Below, piece after piece: positions 1 through 10,530 of a stretch of DNA of 35,972 bases (within the stretch, counting starts at the first letter, position 1; the number at the start of each line of letters is the position of its first letter). The DNA is from Flammeovirgaceae bacterium (GTDB lineage: Bacteria; Bacteroidota; Bacteroidia; Cytophagales; Cyclobacteriaceae), in contig NZHT01000026.1 in NCBI GenBank assembly GCA_002691385.1, forward strand, positions 1 to 35,972. Reading direction: 5' to 3'. Below the pieces are notes generated by a model. The model made no database searches. It had not been told where the DNA came from and saw only the letters and a list, made by a program, of their open reading frames with translations. The translations under genes and the position numbers were made by a program.

Positions 1-1079
1 ACCCATTCATTATTATAAAGATATTGTTGATGATTGTTTGGATTAATGTCGTATATAAACAAATCTTCCCCATCGGTGCTGAAGACTGTTAATCCCCAAG
101 TCCCAAAAGTATTATGGCCTATGGATATACCAGGTATTTCAGGTTCGCCTCCCCCTATTACATTCCAACCAGGGGCGTTTAAATGGACCATATAGCGCAG
201 AGAAGGTACAGCAATTTTTCGGTGAGGATCGTTGGCCATATAGGTGTTTCCGTCTTTCATTTTATGACCACTGATTACCCAGTTATTACTACCAATGGCA
301 TGTGAATCATCAGGAATAACTTTGGTTTTTGGGACTTCTAATAAACTTACTTTGCTCGCATATTTAGGAAGTAAATCTCCTGATTCAAATTTAATTTCCT
401 TTCGATAAGCTTGATAGAGCTCCAAAATATCTAAGGCTAGTACTTCATCAGTAATACTAGGATCAAGGGTTATGTCAGGCTCTTTAGGATGGAACCACAT
501 GAGCCTTTTAACTGCGTCTGGTCCTATTTTAGCAACGGCGCGACCTATATTTAATTCTTGATTTATGTTTCCCAGTAAACCTTGATGTCGAGAGATAACC
601 ACCTCGGGAGTCCATTTTTTGGGAACTAGTCCCAATAATTTAAATTCTATGGGTAGCTCATCAGGCTTTTTTAAAGCCTCATCAATGTAAGCGTTTACAC
701 CATGAGTGTAAGCTTCGATTATCTCTACGCCATCTTCATGATAATAATTCATTTCGTTCTTTAAATCACCCCTGTATTTAAACAAACGCGTACCAATATC
801 TCTTTTTATTGCTCTTGGTCCAAGTATTTCAGCTACAGTACCAGTAGCTTGTCTTCTCCAAATTTCAAATTGAAAGAGACGATCTTTAGCTGCGGAATAG
901 CCTTGGGAAAAAAATAAGTCCTCCTGATTTTTTGCATAGATATGATTAATACCCCATTGATCTCGGAGTATTTCAACGGGCGCCTTAAGTCCAGGAATTT
1001 TTATTTTTTCAGGAGGGGTTGAGCAGGACCACGATAAGCATCCAAAAATTAGTAAAAAATAGAGGTACAGTATTTTCAT
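1..1079 (-). CDS. penicillin acylase (penicillin amidase) family lipoprotein, partial (3' end outside window)
   Basis: Open minus frame from ATG at 1079 to the window edge: MKILYLYFLLIFGCLSWSCSTPPEKIKIPGLKAPVEILRDQWGINHIYAKNQEDLFFSQGYSAAKDRLFQFEIWRR...; later IGSNNWVISGHKMKDGNTYMANDPHR, the penicillin acylase SNNWVxSG...ANDPH signature. Lipobox-like Cys near the N-terminus. Absent from the ORF track, probably because it is open-ended. Confidence 0.9.
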   Translation of the reverse strand, partial: MKILYLYFLLIFGCLSWSCSTPPEKIKIPGLKAPVEILRDQWGINHIYAKNQEDLFFSQGYSAAKDRLFQFEIWRRQATGTVAEILGPRAIKRDIGTRLFKYRGDLKNEMNYYHEDGVEIIEAYTHGVNAYIDEALKKPDELPIEFKLLGLVPKKWTPEVVISRHQGLLGNINQELNIGRAVAKIGPDAVKRLMWFHPKEPDITLDPSITDEVLALDILELYQAYRKEIKFESGDLLPKYASKVSLLEVPKTKVIPDDSHAIGSNNWVISGHKMKDGNTYMANDPHRKIAVPSLRYMVHLNAPGWNVIGGGEPEIPGISIGHNTFGTWGLTVFSTDGEDLFIYDINPNNHQQYLYNNEW

Positions 1080-1189
1080 GCCATTTCACGATAAATTTAT
1101 TTAACAATTTAATTGAATTGGACTATTTGAAAAGGGTCAAATGAGATGAACGGATACTAATGTGGACGTTCGGGGGAATAAAAATTCCT

Positions 1190-2143
1190 TTATTTAGTAT
1201 TTGCCTTAAGGGGATCTTGTGATAAGATATCCTTGATAAGGATCTCTTCAAAAGCAATTTCATTTTCCATTTGTGGTAAATGGGCCGATTTTTCTATGAA
1301 AAATTCTTTTCTATTGGGGAGTAATTTTTGAAGTTTATCTTTGAAATCAGCATATACTACTACCTGATCCGCAACGCCCCATATAGTATAGACCGGAAGA
1401 TTGAGATCATTAATTTTTTGATGGATGGCATCCATAGTTGTATGATTCTTTCGGGTAGAAATCAAAGCTTGTGCAAACCCTATGTATTGTTGCAAAGTGC
1501 TATATTGTTGGGGCCAATTTGGGAATTGGGTAGGATCTAGGAAATCATTTAGCTGCCCCAAGGCAATTTCAGGATAGCGAGAGATGAATTCAGCGATTTC
1601 ATTAGTTGAAACCGAAATATCTGTAATTATTTCGATATCTTCAAAGCTATTAGAAGAAACATAGATCAGTGACTGAACAAGTTCAGGTTGAAGAACTGCA
1701 GCTTGGGAAATGATACGTCCACCATTAGATAAACCAATTAAATGTGCTTTGGTAATATTGAGGTGGTTGAGGAGTTCTAATACTTGATTGGCCATTAAGA
1801 GATCAGTATAATTGGTATCGGGATTGTCTGAAAAACCTCTTCCGTATAGATCGAGAACCACCACGTGAAATCCCTTTTCAGTCAAGGTCATATATGTTGT
1901 CTCCCAAATATAGGAGGGTACAGAAAATCCATGTATGAGTATCACCGTTGATTTTTTTGTATTTTTATTTGCTTCTTTGTAGAAGGTATGGCCTGCGCTC
2001 AGCTTGACAAAAGAACCTTCTGTGCGTGCCATAACTTCAGCTCTAAACTCTGCATCTTTGTAGAGAAATTCATATTTATTAATTGAAGTTGGCTTGCAGG
2101 CCATAAACATGCAAACAAAGGTAAAAGCTAAAATTCTTTTCAT
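1190..2143 (-). CDS. alpha/beta hydrolase, predicted lipoprotein
   Basis: 317 aa; N-terminal MKRILAFTFVCMFMACKP lipobox-like signal; VILIHGFSVPSYIWE oxyanion motif, GLSNGGR nucleophile elbow, C-terminal SAHLPQME His region. Confidence 0.88.
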   Translation of the reverse strand: MKRILAFTFVCMFMACKPTSINKYEFLYKDAEFRAEVMARTEGSFVKLSAGHTFYKEANKNTKKSTVILIHGFSVPSYIWETTYMTLTEKGFHVVVLDLYGRGFSDNPDTNYTDLLMANQVLELLNHLNITKAHLIGLSNGGRIISQAAVLQPELVQSLIYVSSNSFEDIEIITDISVSTNEIAEFISRYPEIALGQLNDFLDPTQFPNWPQQYSTLQQYIGFAQALISTRKNHTTMDAIHQKINDLNLPVYTIWGVADQVVVYADFKDKLQKLLPNRKEFFIEKSAHLPQMENEIAFEEILIKDILSQDPLKANTK

Positions 2144-2353
2144 TGTGGGAGTATCTCTTGAGTGTCTTCAAAGATAATGGAACTTTCACCATCAAATATA
2201 GTTAGAGCTCTACGCATTTAATGGTAAGACAAACTGAAACGAGGCAAAGGGAAATACTAGGATCTATCTTTTTATTCTTGGACACTGTTTTTTATCTTAT
2301 GAGCTTTTCCAAACATGAACAGGTTTAATGCTCAATTATTAATAAAAGGCAGT

Positions 2354-5300
2354 TTATAATTCAACCATTTTGATGTCTTTAATATTGTCTTCATAAATTC
2401 GATCAATGAGCAGCATTCTCGGATCGATTGCAGCTCTCATTGGTAATGAATCCACTTCGAAACTAAAACTCATTTTTTCTTTGTCAATCAATATTCTTTT
2501 TTGATAAAGTAATTGTTCCTCATCTTCATCGGTAAACACTCCAATATCTATCCAATCATAGATATCTATTTTAGTTTCATTCCCAAGGCTATCCGCACGT
2601 ATTTTATGAGATTCAATTTCTAAAGTAACTTCAAATTTTCCATTTTCTAAAGGGGCATAAACTGCAGATTTCATGCGATTGTCATAAAGTGTGATTTCAT
2701 TGAACCAATCGGTTATTAGATAATGTAAAGAGTCAGGCACTTCTTCTTCCAAATACTTCATGAAGTCTAATGAGGTTGGGTAGGGAGGAGGTCGATATTT
2801 GTATTCTTCCAAAAATTCTCGCATTGCCCGATTGACTTTTTTCTCACCTATGTAGTCTTGCAAGGCATACAATATAATTGCACCCTTTCCGTAATGGATA
2901 TAGCTTTGATTTTCAACCTTGTATAAGGGTTGTTCAGCTTCAATTTCGCCACCCCGGCCTCTAAGGTATCTGTTGTGATCATATTTTAAGAATTCGCGCA
3001 TCTTCATTGGCGATTTAGAAATACTTTTCATAGTCATCAATGCCGAGTATTCCGAAAAACTTTCACTTAACATCGTTGCTCCTTGCATGTGAGCACCTAC
3101 GATTTGATGTGCCCACCATTGGTGAGCCATCTCATGAGCAATCACTGCATCTATGACATTATTTTCGGTTTCGTCTTCGAGATTCACAACAAAACCAAGA
3201 GCCTCAGAGTAAGGCATGGTTCCAGGAAATGCTTGTGCAAAAGTGGCATATCTTGGAAATTCTATAATGCGACAATGTTTATGCATGTAGGGGCCAAAAT
3301 TTTCAGTATAGTAAGCCAAAGATCTTTCTACGGCATCCAACATCATTTCAATATTCACATGATGCTTAGCGTCATAATAAATTTCAATGTCTATACCTTC
3401 CCACTTCCTTTTTGCTACTTCATATTTCGCAGATATGAATGACATAAAATGTTGAGATGGGTGGTCCACTTTGTACTGATAATAGTTACGGCCCTTTTCT
3501 TCCCAGTATTTGGTCAGAGATCCCGGAGCAATCGCAATCTGGTCACTTGAAGTAGAGATTGTAGTTTCAAAATTGATATAATCCGAAGTACCCATAGTCA
3601 AGTAATTCCGAAGGCAATTACCTTCACAATTAATTTCTAGCTTAGGCATTCTGATCTTCGGTTTTAAATCATACTTTTTACGCGTATTTTTTTCCGAAAG
3701 TTCTTTTCTTTCATCATAACCCAATGATGGGAGCAATTCAAAATTATTTAAAAAAGTACCATTATTGATGATGCCGGTACTGCCTCTGCCATTTTTAAAG
3801 CCTTTAGTGATATATTGACTTGTTATGGTCATTTCGATCGTATCTCCAGGAAGCATTGGTTTATCAAAACCTAAGATGAGATAGCCCATTTTCTTATCTT
3901 CAAATACTACCTTAGCATTTGGGATATCAAACGCAGGAGACCAATCTTTATCAACATTGAAGTGAACGGAATCAATTTGTATCTGAGTTTCGTTAACAAT
4001 TTTAAAGATGGCTTTTAAATCCACATTCCGTTTGTAGGGAAATAGGTCAATACTGTATTTGGCATCAATAATTTTGGGAAGCGGTACATTTTGATATTTT
4101 TTATATTGCTTTTCATAATCAGCGGCCATCTGTTCATACTCATCATTGGTTTTGTAGGGATTTAATATTTGCGTGTTGTAATAAACAAAAATGGTGACTA
4201 AAATCCAGACAAACCCGGTGCCAAAAATAAGTGGTCTATAATTCCGAGGCACTTGTTTTCTAGCAATAATTGTTCGGGTTTTTAAGGAATTACGTATTCC
4301 TCTGTTCCACAAAGCTCCCGCAATCAATAAGCACAAGATTGAAAACAAGATCCAATATAGATTAAACATCATAGCCCCATAAAGACCGGGCCCAAAGGCG
4401 TTCATGTCAGAGTATAAGGTGGAGGGTCCACTAGCTATGGTCAGCATGTAACTTGAAATATCAAATATTTCTAAAACAATGCTCCAAATGAATATCACGG
4501 CAATGGAGACAAAATAGCCGATATATTTATTGTTTACTAAGACTTGAATGGTAATCATGACACCACTCCATATTGCATAAGTCAAGAAATTAGCATAAAA
4601 GAAATCTAGAAAATAGACTTCCAATTCGATTCTAAAATAGCCATTTACCAGCTGGTAGAGAACACCACAAAGAATGAAAAATAATTGTAGTAAAATGGTA
4701 AGACTGATTAAAGATAAAGTTTTGGCTGCAAGACTGATTAAGGAGATATGTGGGGTTGCGTCAATAACTTCATGAATTTTGCTGTTTCGGTCCCGCCAAA
4801 TCAGTTCACCACTAAAGAAGACCAAGATGATAATGACAAAAAGGGTAGCATTTCCATCGATATCATCAATTAATTTATAGGTTAAGGGATAGGATTGAAG
4901 GCCATAATATTCAAACCCTCCAATAAGACCAGTAATGAGAAGTATGGCGCTGAAGAGGAAGAGAATTTTAAAGGTGACATTTTTAACTATACTTAAAAAG
5001 TTCATCATAAAAAAACTCTTAAATTGCAACCAAACGCTAGATCGATCAAAGCCAATTTCCAGAGCTGGGAGAATGAATTTCTCTGAAGATTTTTTTATTG
5101 ATTTCTCCTGTTTTTTGACTCTTTTATTTTTTTCTTGAAAAGAGAAATTAAGATAAGAAGCAAGCAATATCATGCCCCCGACTGAGATCCATATCAGACG
5201 ATTCAATAACAGGAGACCGCTAAAACTTGGATTCAAGGTATTTTTTTCAATAGGTGTATAATATTTTGAGTAAATAGAATAAGCACGAATACCAAAGGTG

Positions 5301-5938
5301 TCAGAAAGGGCACCTAGTGTTTCATTATCAATGTCAGAAATCAAATTACCAGAGATAATGTAGCCGATGATGATGGCCAAAGCACCAACAAAAGAAATAA
5401 CTGTACTTTTCCATATATTGGCCAAGGCAAATATGATTGATCCGGCGATGAACATATTGGGAAGGATAAAAAGGAAATAGTTATTGGTAAAAGTTTCTAT
5501 ATAAAAGTTTCCAAAACGATCGGCATCAATCCACCCAAACAATGGTGCTACGAGAGAACCTATCACAGTGCCAAGAAAAACTCCAATTAAGGGGAGCGTG
5601 GAAAGTAGAAGGGCGCCAAAAAATCTTCCGAAGAAATAACTTGATTTTTTGAGTGGAGTACTAAATAAAATTTCATTAAATTCATTATTAAAATCTCTCA
5701 AGGCCGCATTGTTATAAAAAGCAGCCGCCATCAATAAGCCAAAAATGGTCATTACAGTAGTATATACTGTGATAACGTGGGGTGCATTTCTGAGGACATT
5801 TCCCACAGAACCTCCAATTTGGATATTATCACTTGCGGTGGCTCCAAAGGTTAGGAGTGCCAGCAGACCTAAAAAGATATATATCATCGGCTGCTTTAAT
5901 GCATTTTTTATTTCAAATAAAAAGAAATGCTTGAACAT
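2354..5938 (-). CDS. ABC transporter permease fused to M1-family (gluzincin) metallopeptidase domain
   Basis: 1194 aa; many N-terminal TM segments typical of ABC-2 type permeases; C-terminal HEMAHQWWAHQ...SESFSEYSAL zinc motif (HExxH plus downstream E). Adjacent to an ABC ATPase gene on the same strand. Confidence 0.9.
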   Translation of the reverse strand: MFKHFFLFEIKNALKQPMIYIFLGLLALLTFGATASDNIQIGGSVGNVLRNAPHVITVYTTVMTIFGLLMAAAFYNNAALRDFNNEFNEILFSTPLKKSSYFFGRFFGALLLSTLPLIGVFLGTVIGSLVAPLFGWIDADRFGNFYIETFTNNYFLFILPNMFIAGSIIFALANIWKSTVISFVGALAIIIGYIISGNLISDIDNETLGALSDTFGIRAYSIYSKYYTPIEKNTLNPSFSGLLLLNRLIWISVGGMILLASYLNFSFQEKNKRVKKQEKSIKKSSEKFILPALEIGFDRSSVWLQFKSFFMMNFLSIVKNVTFKILFLFSAILLITGLIGGFEYYGLQSYPLTYKLIDDIDGNATLFVIIILVFFSGELIWRDRNSKIHEVIDATPHISLISLAAKTLSLISLTILLQLFFILCGVLYQLVNGYFRIELEVYFLDFFYANFLTYAIWSGVMITIQVLVNNKYIGYFVSIAVIFIWSIVLEIFDISSYMLTIASGPSTLYSDMNAFGPGLYGAMMFNLYWILFSILCLLIAGALWNRGIRNSLKTRTIIARKQVPRNYRPLIFGTGFVWILVTIFVYYNTQILNPYKTNDEYEQMAADYEKQYKKYQNVPLPKIIDAKYSIDLFPYKRNVDLKAIFKIVNETQIQIDSVHFNVDKDWSPAFDIPNAKVVFEDKKMGYLILGFDKPMLPGDTIEMTITSQYITKGFKNGRGSTGIINNGTFLNNFELLPSLGYDERKELSEKNTRKKYDLKPKIRMPKLEINCEGNCLRNYLTMGTSDYINFETTISTSSDQIAIAPGSLTKYWEEKGRNYYQYKVDHPSQHFMSFISAKYEVAKRKWEGIDIEIYYDAKHHVNIEMMLDAVERSLAYYTENFGPYMHKHCRIIEFPRYATFAQAFPGTMPYSEALGFVVNLEDETENNVIDAVIAHEMAHQWWAHQIVGAHMQGATMLSESFSEYSALMTMKSISKSPMKMREFLKYDHNRYLRGRGGEIEAEQPLYKVENQSYIHYGKGAIILYALQDYIGEKKVNRAMREFLEEYKYRPPPYPTSLDFMKYLEEEVPDSLHYLITDWFNEITLYDNRMKSAVYAPLENGKFEVTLEIESHKIRADSLGNETKIDIYDWIDIGVFTDEDEEQLLYQKRILIDKEKMSFSFEVDSLPMRAAIDPRMLLIDRIYEDNIKDIKMVEL

Positions 5939-5958
5939 ATAAAGTGAAGTGTTAATGA

Positions 5959-6843
5959 TTAAACAAGTTGATGTGATGTATTGATTTTCGAAAAGAAAAC
6001 ATCCTCAAGATTGGGTTTAACCTGTTCAAAATCATTTTGTGGATTAGTATCACTATAGACATGTATGAGCGGTTTTCCACCCACCATTTTATTGGATATA
6101 ATTTGGTATTGCTCAGCGTAAGTATCTAAGTTCTCTCTGCTTACTATTTTTTGGTATACTTTTCCTTGTAAGGTACTCATAGCCTCATCAGGCGAACCAT
6201 GATAAACGATACACCCCTCATTCATGATGGCCATTTTGGTACAAAGTTCACGAATATCATCTACGATATGGGTTGAAAGAATCACGATGACTTCTTCACC
6301 TACATCTGCTAATAAATTATAAAATCTATTCCTTTCTCCTGGATCCAAACCTGCGGTAGGTTCATCAACGATAATGAGTTTGGGATTCCCTAACAATGTC
6401 TGGGCAATTCCTATCCGTTGCTTCATGCCACCCGAAAATCCCTTCACATTTTTTTTCCTTTGGTCATATAGGTTGACTTTATTCAGTAAATATTTCACTA
6501 CTTCTTTTCGTTCTGAAGCTTTGGCGATTCCTTTGAGAATTGCCAAATGGGTGAGTAATTGTTCGGCACTGATGCGTGGATAAACGCCGAATTCTTGTGG
6601 TAGGTATCCCAATACTTTTCGGAGTTCATGTGGTTGTTGGAAAATATCAATGTCATTAAGTTTTGCGGAACCGCTGTCTGCCTCTTGAAGTGTAGCAAGG
6701 GTGCGCATTAATGAAGATTTTCCAGCACCGTTTGGTCCTAACAAACCAAACAAACCATTTTCTATTTCAATGGATATCTTTTCGAGGGCTTTTACTCCAT
6801 TGTCATAAGTTTTGGAAAGATCTTTAATAATTAATTTGTGCAT
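5959..6843 (-). CDS. ABC transporter ATP-binding protein
   Basis: Walker A GPNGAGKSS, Q-loop YLPQEFG, signature FSGGMKQR, Walker B LIIVDEPTAGLDP, H-loop STHIVDD. Confidence 0.95.
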   Translation of the reverse strand: MHKLIIKDLSKTYDNGVKALEKISIEIENGLFGLLGPNGAGKSSLMRTLATLQEADSGSAKLNDIDIFQQPHELRKVLGYLPQEFGVYPRISAEQLLTHLAILKGIAKASERKEVVKYLLNKVNLYDQRKKNVKGFSGGMKQRIGIAQTLLGNPKLIIVDEPTAGLDPGERNRFYNLLADVGEEVIVILSTHIVDDIRELCTKMAIMNEGCIVYHGSPDEAMSTLQGKVYQKIVSRENLDTYAEQYQIISNKMVGGKPLIHVYSDTNPQNDFEQVKPNLEDVFFSKINTSHQLV

Positions 6844-7459
6844 ATGATTGATTCGATATTTTGGTTAAGTTTATTTCTTGGGCGTTTTTTCTGTAGCATT
6901 GCCACCAAAGATTAGTAATACATTATTCAATATTACAAATAATTCGAGAATCATAATTAATTCAATGATGTGGGAGTACAAAAAAAGGTTGCATACTCTT
7001 ACGTTAGGTTGAATTTATATTCGCTTTTTTTAAAAAGCAATTTGGCCTATATTGATTGACTAATGATAAATGCAAGAAGTCTTTTGCTCTTAATAGAATT
7101 CTTTCCAATTTGGGATAAAAAATTCTAAAAATCAAATTAATTGCCTTCAATTTAATATTATCCAGACAGAGATCTTTTTTTTATTGTATCAATAAAAAGA
7201 ATCAATTTAAATGTCTTCTTTATTTTAATAATCTTTAATTAAGTTCATTTTTAACGCCTTAGATATATTAAGAAATAAAAGTGAAAATCTATATCCTATT
7301 TAATTCCAGGGCTACCCTTTATATTTTTATTTTTTCATTATTCAATTGTTTCTGATCACTTCTTTTTTAATTCCATTTAAAAAATAGTTTGAGCATATTA
7401 AGTTCAATTGACGGTAAACATGAAAAAATATTTGAATTTGTTCGACTTCACTTAAAAAG

Positions 7460-7531
7460 TGATCCCGGCAAGAATCGAACTTGCATCTAGAGTTTAGGAA
7501 ACTCCTATTCTATCCGTTGAACTACGGGACC
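7460..7531 (-). tRNA. tRNA-Arg (anticodon CCT)
   Basis: Minus strand GGTCCCG-TA-GTTC-AACGGATA-GAAT-A-GGAGT-TTCCTAA-ACTCT-AGAT-GCAAG-TTCGATT-CTTGC-CGGGATC-A. Complete 72-nt cloverleaf with 7-bp acceptor stem; anticodon CCT at 34-36; CCA not encoded. Confidence 0.95.
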
Positions 7532-7572
7532 AAATGATATCAGCTTCGTAAAAATAGACATCTTTGGACAAT

Positions 7573-8715
7573 CTAAAAGGATTGGGGTTGTATATAGTTG
7601 GGATATATCTTAAGATGCTCTTTCAAGGCTTCTTCATAAATTAGATTTCTCAAAGCGGACAAGTTTTGCCGAGTTTTAGCAGAGATCATGATAGATTTTT
7701 GTTTAGTACCATTTTTAGGATGAGGAGTGTCTTCAGTTAATTCATCAATTTTGTTGTAAACATTGATTCTCTTGATCTGATTTACACCAAGTTCTACTAG
7801 TGTTTTTTCTACCACCTTTATGTGATCTTCGTATGCAGGGCTAGAAATGTCTATAATGTGTAGCAATAAGTCTGATTCCCTGACCTCTGCCAGGGTTGAT
7901 CTGAAGGAAGCAATCAGATCATGAGGGAGTTTTCGGATAAAACCTACGGTGTCAGAAAGTAAAAAAGGAAGGTTCTTAATAACAACTTTTCTTACCGTAG
8001 AATCAACAGTGGCAAAGAGTTCATCCTTGGCATAGACAGATTCTTTTCCCAGCAAATTCATTAGGGAGGATTTGCCCGCATTGGTATATCCAATCAAAGC
8101 AATTCGGACAATGCCGGTTCTGGATTTTCTTCGAGTACTTGCTTGAAGTTCTACTTTGGTCAATTGTTTCTTCAAAAGGGAAATGCGATTGCGAACCATT
8201 CTTTTATCTGTTTCAATTTCTTTTTCTCCGGCACCCCCTCTAGTACCTCTTCCTCCTCTTTGTCTTTCCAAATGTGTCCACATTCTCGTCAATCGAGGCA
8301 ACAAATATTGAAATCGAGCTAATTCCACTTGGATTTTTGCCTGAGCTGTTTGAGCCCTTCTAAGGAAAATATCTAAAATCAATAGGCTGCGATCATAAAC
8401 CTTAATTTTCACCTCATTTTCGATATTTCTGAGCTGAGAAGGAGACAGTTCATCATCAAAAATGATTAGATCTATCTTTTCTTTCTTGTTAAAAGACTGT
8501 ATTTCGTCAAGTTTACCACTCCCGACATATGTTCTCTTGTCGGGGCGTTCAATTTTTTGAACAAATGTTTGGCATACTTTAATATCTAGGGTTTTAGCCA
8601 GAAAAGCTAGCTCATCCAAATGCTCTTTGACCAGTTTGTCCGTAGTTTGTTTTTCAACTACTGCAATCAATACACCTAGTTCTGTCTCTTTCTTAGTTTG
8701 GTAGTAATCCCCCAT
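7573..8715 (-). CDS. hflX: GTPase HflX
   Basis: 380 aa; HflX N-terminal domain (TYVGSGKLDEI, DELSPSQLRNIE, ERQRGGRGTRGGAGEKEIETDKR) and G domain (GYTNAGKSSLMN, LSDTVGFIRKLPHDLIASFRSTL). Confidence 0.97.
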   Translation of the reverse strand: MGDYYQTKKETELGVLIAVVEKQTTDKLVKEHLDELAFLAKTLDIKVCQTFVQKIERPDKRTYVGSGKLDEIQSFNKKEKIDLIIFDDELSPSQLRNIENEVKIKVYDRSLLILDIFLRRAQTAQAKIQVELARFQYLLPRLTRMWTHLERQRGGRGTRGGAGEKEIETDKRMVRNRISLLKKQLTKVELQASTRRKSRTGIVRIALIGYTNAGKSSLMNLLGKESVYAKDELFATVDSTVRKVVIKNLPFLLSDTVGFIRKLPHDLIASFRSTLAEVRESDLLLHIIDISSPAYEDHIKVVEKTLVELGVNQIKRINVYNKIDELTEDTPHPKNGTKQKSIMISAKTRQNLSALRNLIYEEALKEHLKIYPNYIQPQSF

Positions 8716-9074
8716 AATTTCTTTAAAATGCGAAATTCTTCAATTATATTTTAATTCTGCAGTATTGAGTCATTTTTTTCTAAAATATGCATGCTTAACT
8801 TCCCGAAGGGCTCATATTTTGGATTTATCATGACTTAAGTTTATTACCATTCGTTTGAAAAGCTTTTTCTCGATCTCATCAAACTTTAAGCTTAAAAAGG
8901 GTTGTTCCGGTCTAAACAAATCTGCCATTGTGTCCATTATTGTAATAAAGGGAAGGGTTAGATGTTAGTAAATTAAATTATCTTCTGCTTAATTAGTGGA
9001 TAACTTTTATTGGCATCATTTTAGTAGTGATTGAATTTAAGTTAATTTTAGGAATCATTCATTCTTATACAGGT

Positions 9075-10475
9075 ATGATGGAGCATCACAGAAAAAAAGA
9101 AGAAAAGGATTTAATCAAAAGATTTGAAGCTTATCTAAAAATGGGGGATAAACAATATTTTGATGAGGATGATTTCTTGACGATTATTAATTTTTATCTA
9201 GAATCAGATAAAATTAAGTTGGCACAGAAGGCTTGTGACCTGGGATTGAAGCAATACGCATATTCTACTGATCTTATCGCAGATAAGGCTGAAATTTTAA
9301 CTAGAATGGGTAGACTCTCGGAAGCTATATCGTGCATAGACGCTGCCTTAATCTTTGCACCCAATGACGTAGATCTCTTGATGCAAAAAGGTTCATTACA
9401 TACCATATCGGGAGAATATTTATCTTCTGTAGCCTGTTTTAGAAAAATACTTCCTATGGCAGAAGAACGAGATGAAATTCTATATCATATAGGTTTAGCT
9501 TATCAAGGGTTAGAGGATTTTGAAAAAGCGACAGAAGCCTATAAAGAGGCCATTGAATTTAATCTAAATAATGAGAGTGTACTATATGAATTAACTTATT
9601 GTTTAGAAATGATGGGTGCTTTGGAAAAAAGTATTTCTTACTATAAAAGGTTTATAGACACAGATCCTTATTCTGAATACGCCTGGTACAATATGGGTAT
9701 TGTTTATAATAAGCTCAAACAATTTGGTAAAGCTATTGATGCATATGAGTTTGCTATTGCTATCGATGAGACCTTCAGTAGCGCGTATTTTAATATGGGT
9801 AATACCTATATGAATCTCGAAAAATATGATAAAGCTATAGCTTTTTATTTGTTGACCTTGGAATATGAAGGACCAGGCCCTGAGCTTTACTGCCACATGG
9901 GAGCCTCTTATGAGAAAATGGGTCAGTATGAAATAGCCATTCGCTATTATACAAAAGCATCAAAAATTGACCAGCTGTATCATCAGGCATGGTTTGGAGT
10001 GGGGACTTGTTTGGCGTTCAAAGAGAATTGGCTAGAAGCCACACATTTTTTTAAAAAAGCTATAAAAATCGATCCTCTCAATGAATCTTATCTAAAGTCC
10101 TTGGCAGGATCAGAATATAGTTTAGGGAACAGTGTTTCAGCGATAGAAATTTATGAGCAATTAAGTCAATTAGAACCTGTTGCTGCTGCCGTTTGGTTGG
10201 AATGGTCTCGTATTTATTACGATCAAGGAGATTACAAAAAAGCATTGAGCATCATAGAGATGGGATTATCTGATACCCCTGATGGATCAGATTATTTATA
10301 CCGAAAGGCTATTTACTTATTAGGATATGGGAAATATAAAGAAGCTACGGTCATTTTGGAGCAAGCACTTATCTTGAATTATGAGGGTCATGTCCAGGTT
10401 TATGATTTTTTCGAGGACTTAACGACACAAAAAGCACTCTTCAAAATTATAGATCAATATAGAAAAGATGACTAA
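9075..10475 (+). CDS. tetratricopeptide repeat protein
   Basis: Multiple TPR repeats (AWYNMGIVYNKLKQFGKAIDAYEFAIAID, AYFNMGNTYMNLEKYDKAIAFYLLTLE). ORF track starts at a GTG at 9027; the in-frame ATG at 9075 (MMEHHRKKEEKDL) looks a more natural start. Confidence 0.9.
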   Translation: MMEHHRKKEEKDLIKRFEAYLKMGDKQYFDEDDFLTIINFYLESDKIKLAQKACDLGLKQYAYSTDLIADKAEILTRMGRLSEAISCIDAALIFAPNDVDLLMQKGSLHTISGEYLSSVACFRKILPMAEERDEILYHIGLAYQGLEDFEKATEAYKEAIEFNLNNESVLYELTYCLEMMGALEKSISYYKRFIDTDPYSEYAWYNMGIVYNKLKQFGKAIDAYEFAIAIDETFSSAYFNMGNTYMNLEKYDKAIAFYLLTLEYEGPGPELYCHMGASYEKMGQYEIAIRYYTKASKIDQLYHQAWFGVGTCLAFKENWLEATHFFKKAIKIDPLNESYLKSLAGSEYSLGNSVSAIEIYEQLSQLEPVAAAVWLEWSRIYYDQGDYKKALSIIEMGLSDTPDGSDYLYRKAIYLLGYGKYKEATVILEQALILNYEGHVQVYDFFEDLTTQKALFKIIDQYRKDD

Positions 10476-10530
10476 TGCGTGTATTACTTTTTAAAAAAAG
10501 GTATTTTTGCATTTAATTTTGGGTGCAAAA

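Noticed and set aside
3083-3442. Plus-strand ORF of 119 aa
   Set aside because: Fully antisense inside the M1 peptidase domain; no recognisable domain, composition typical of a shadow ORF.
9603-9896. Minus-strand ORF of 97 aa
   Set aside because: Antisense to the TPR gene, shadow of repetitive coding sequence.
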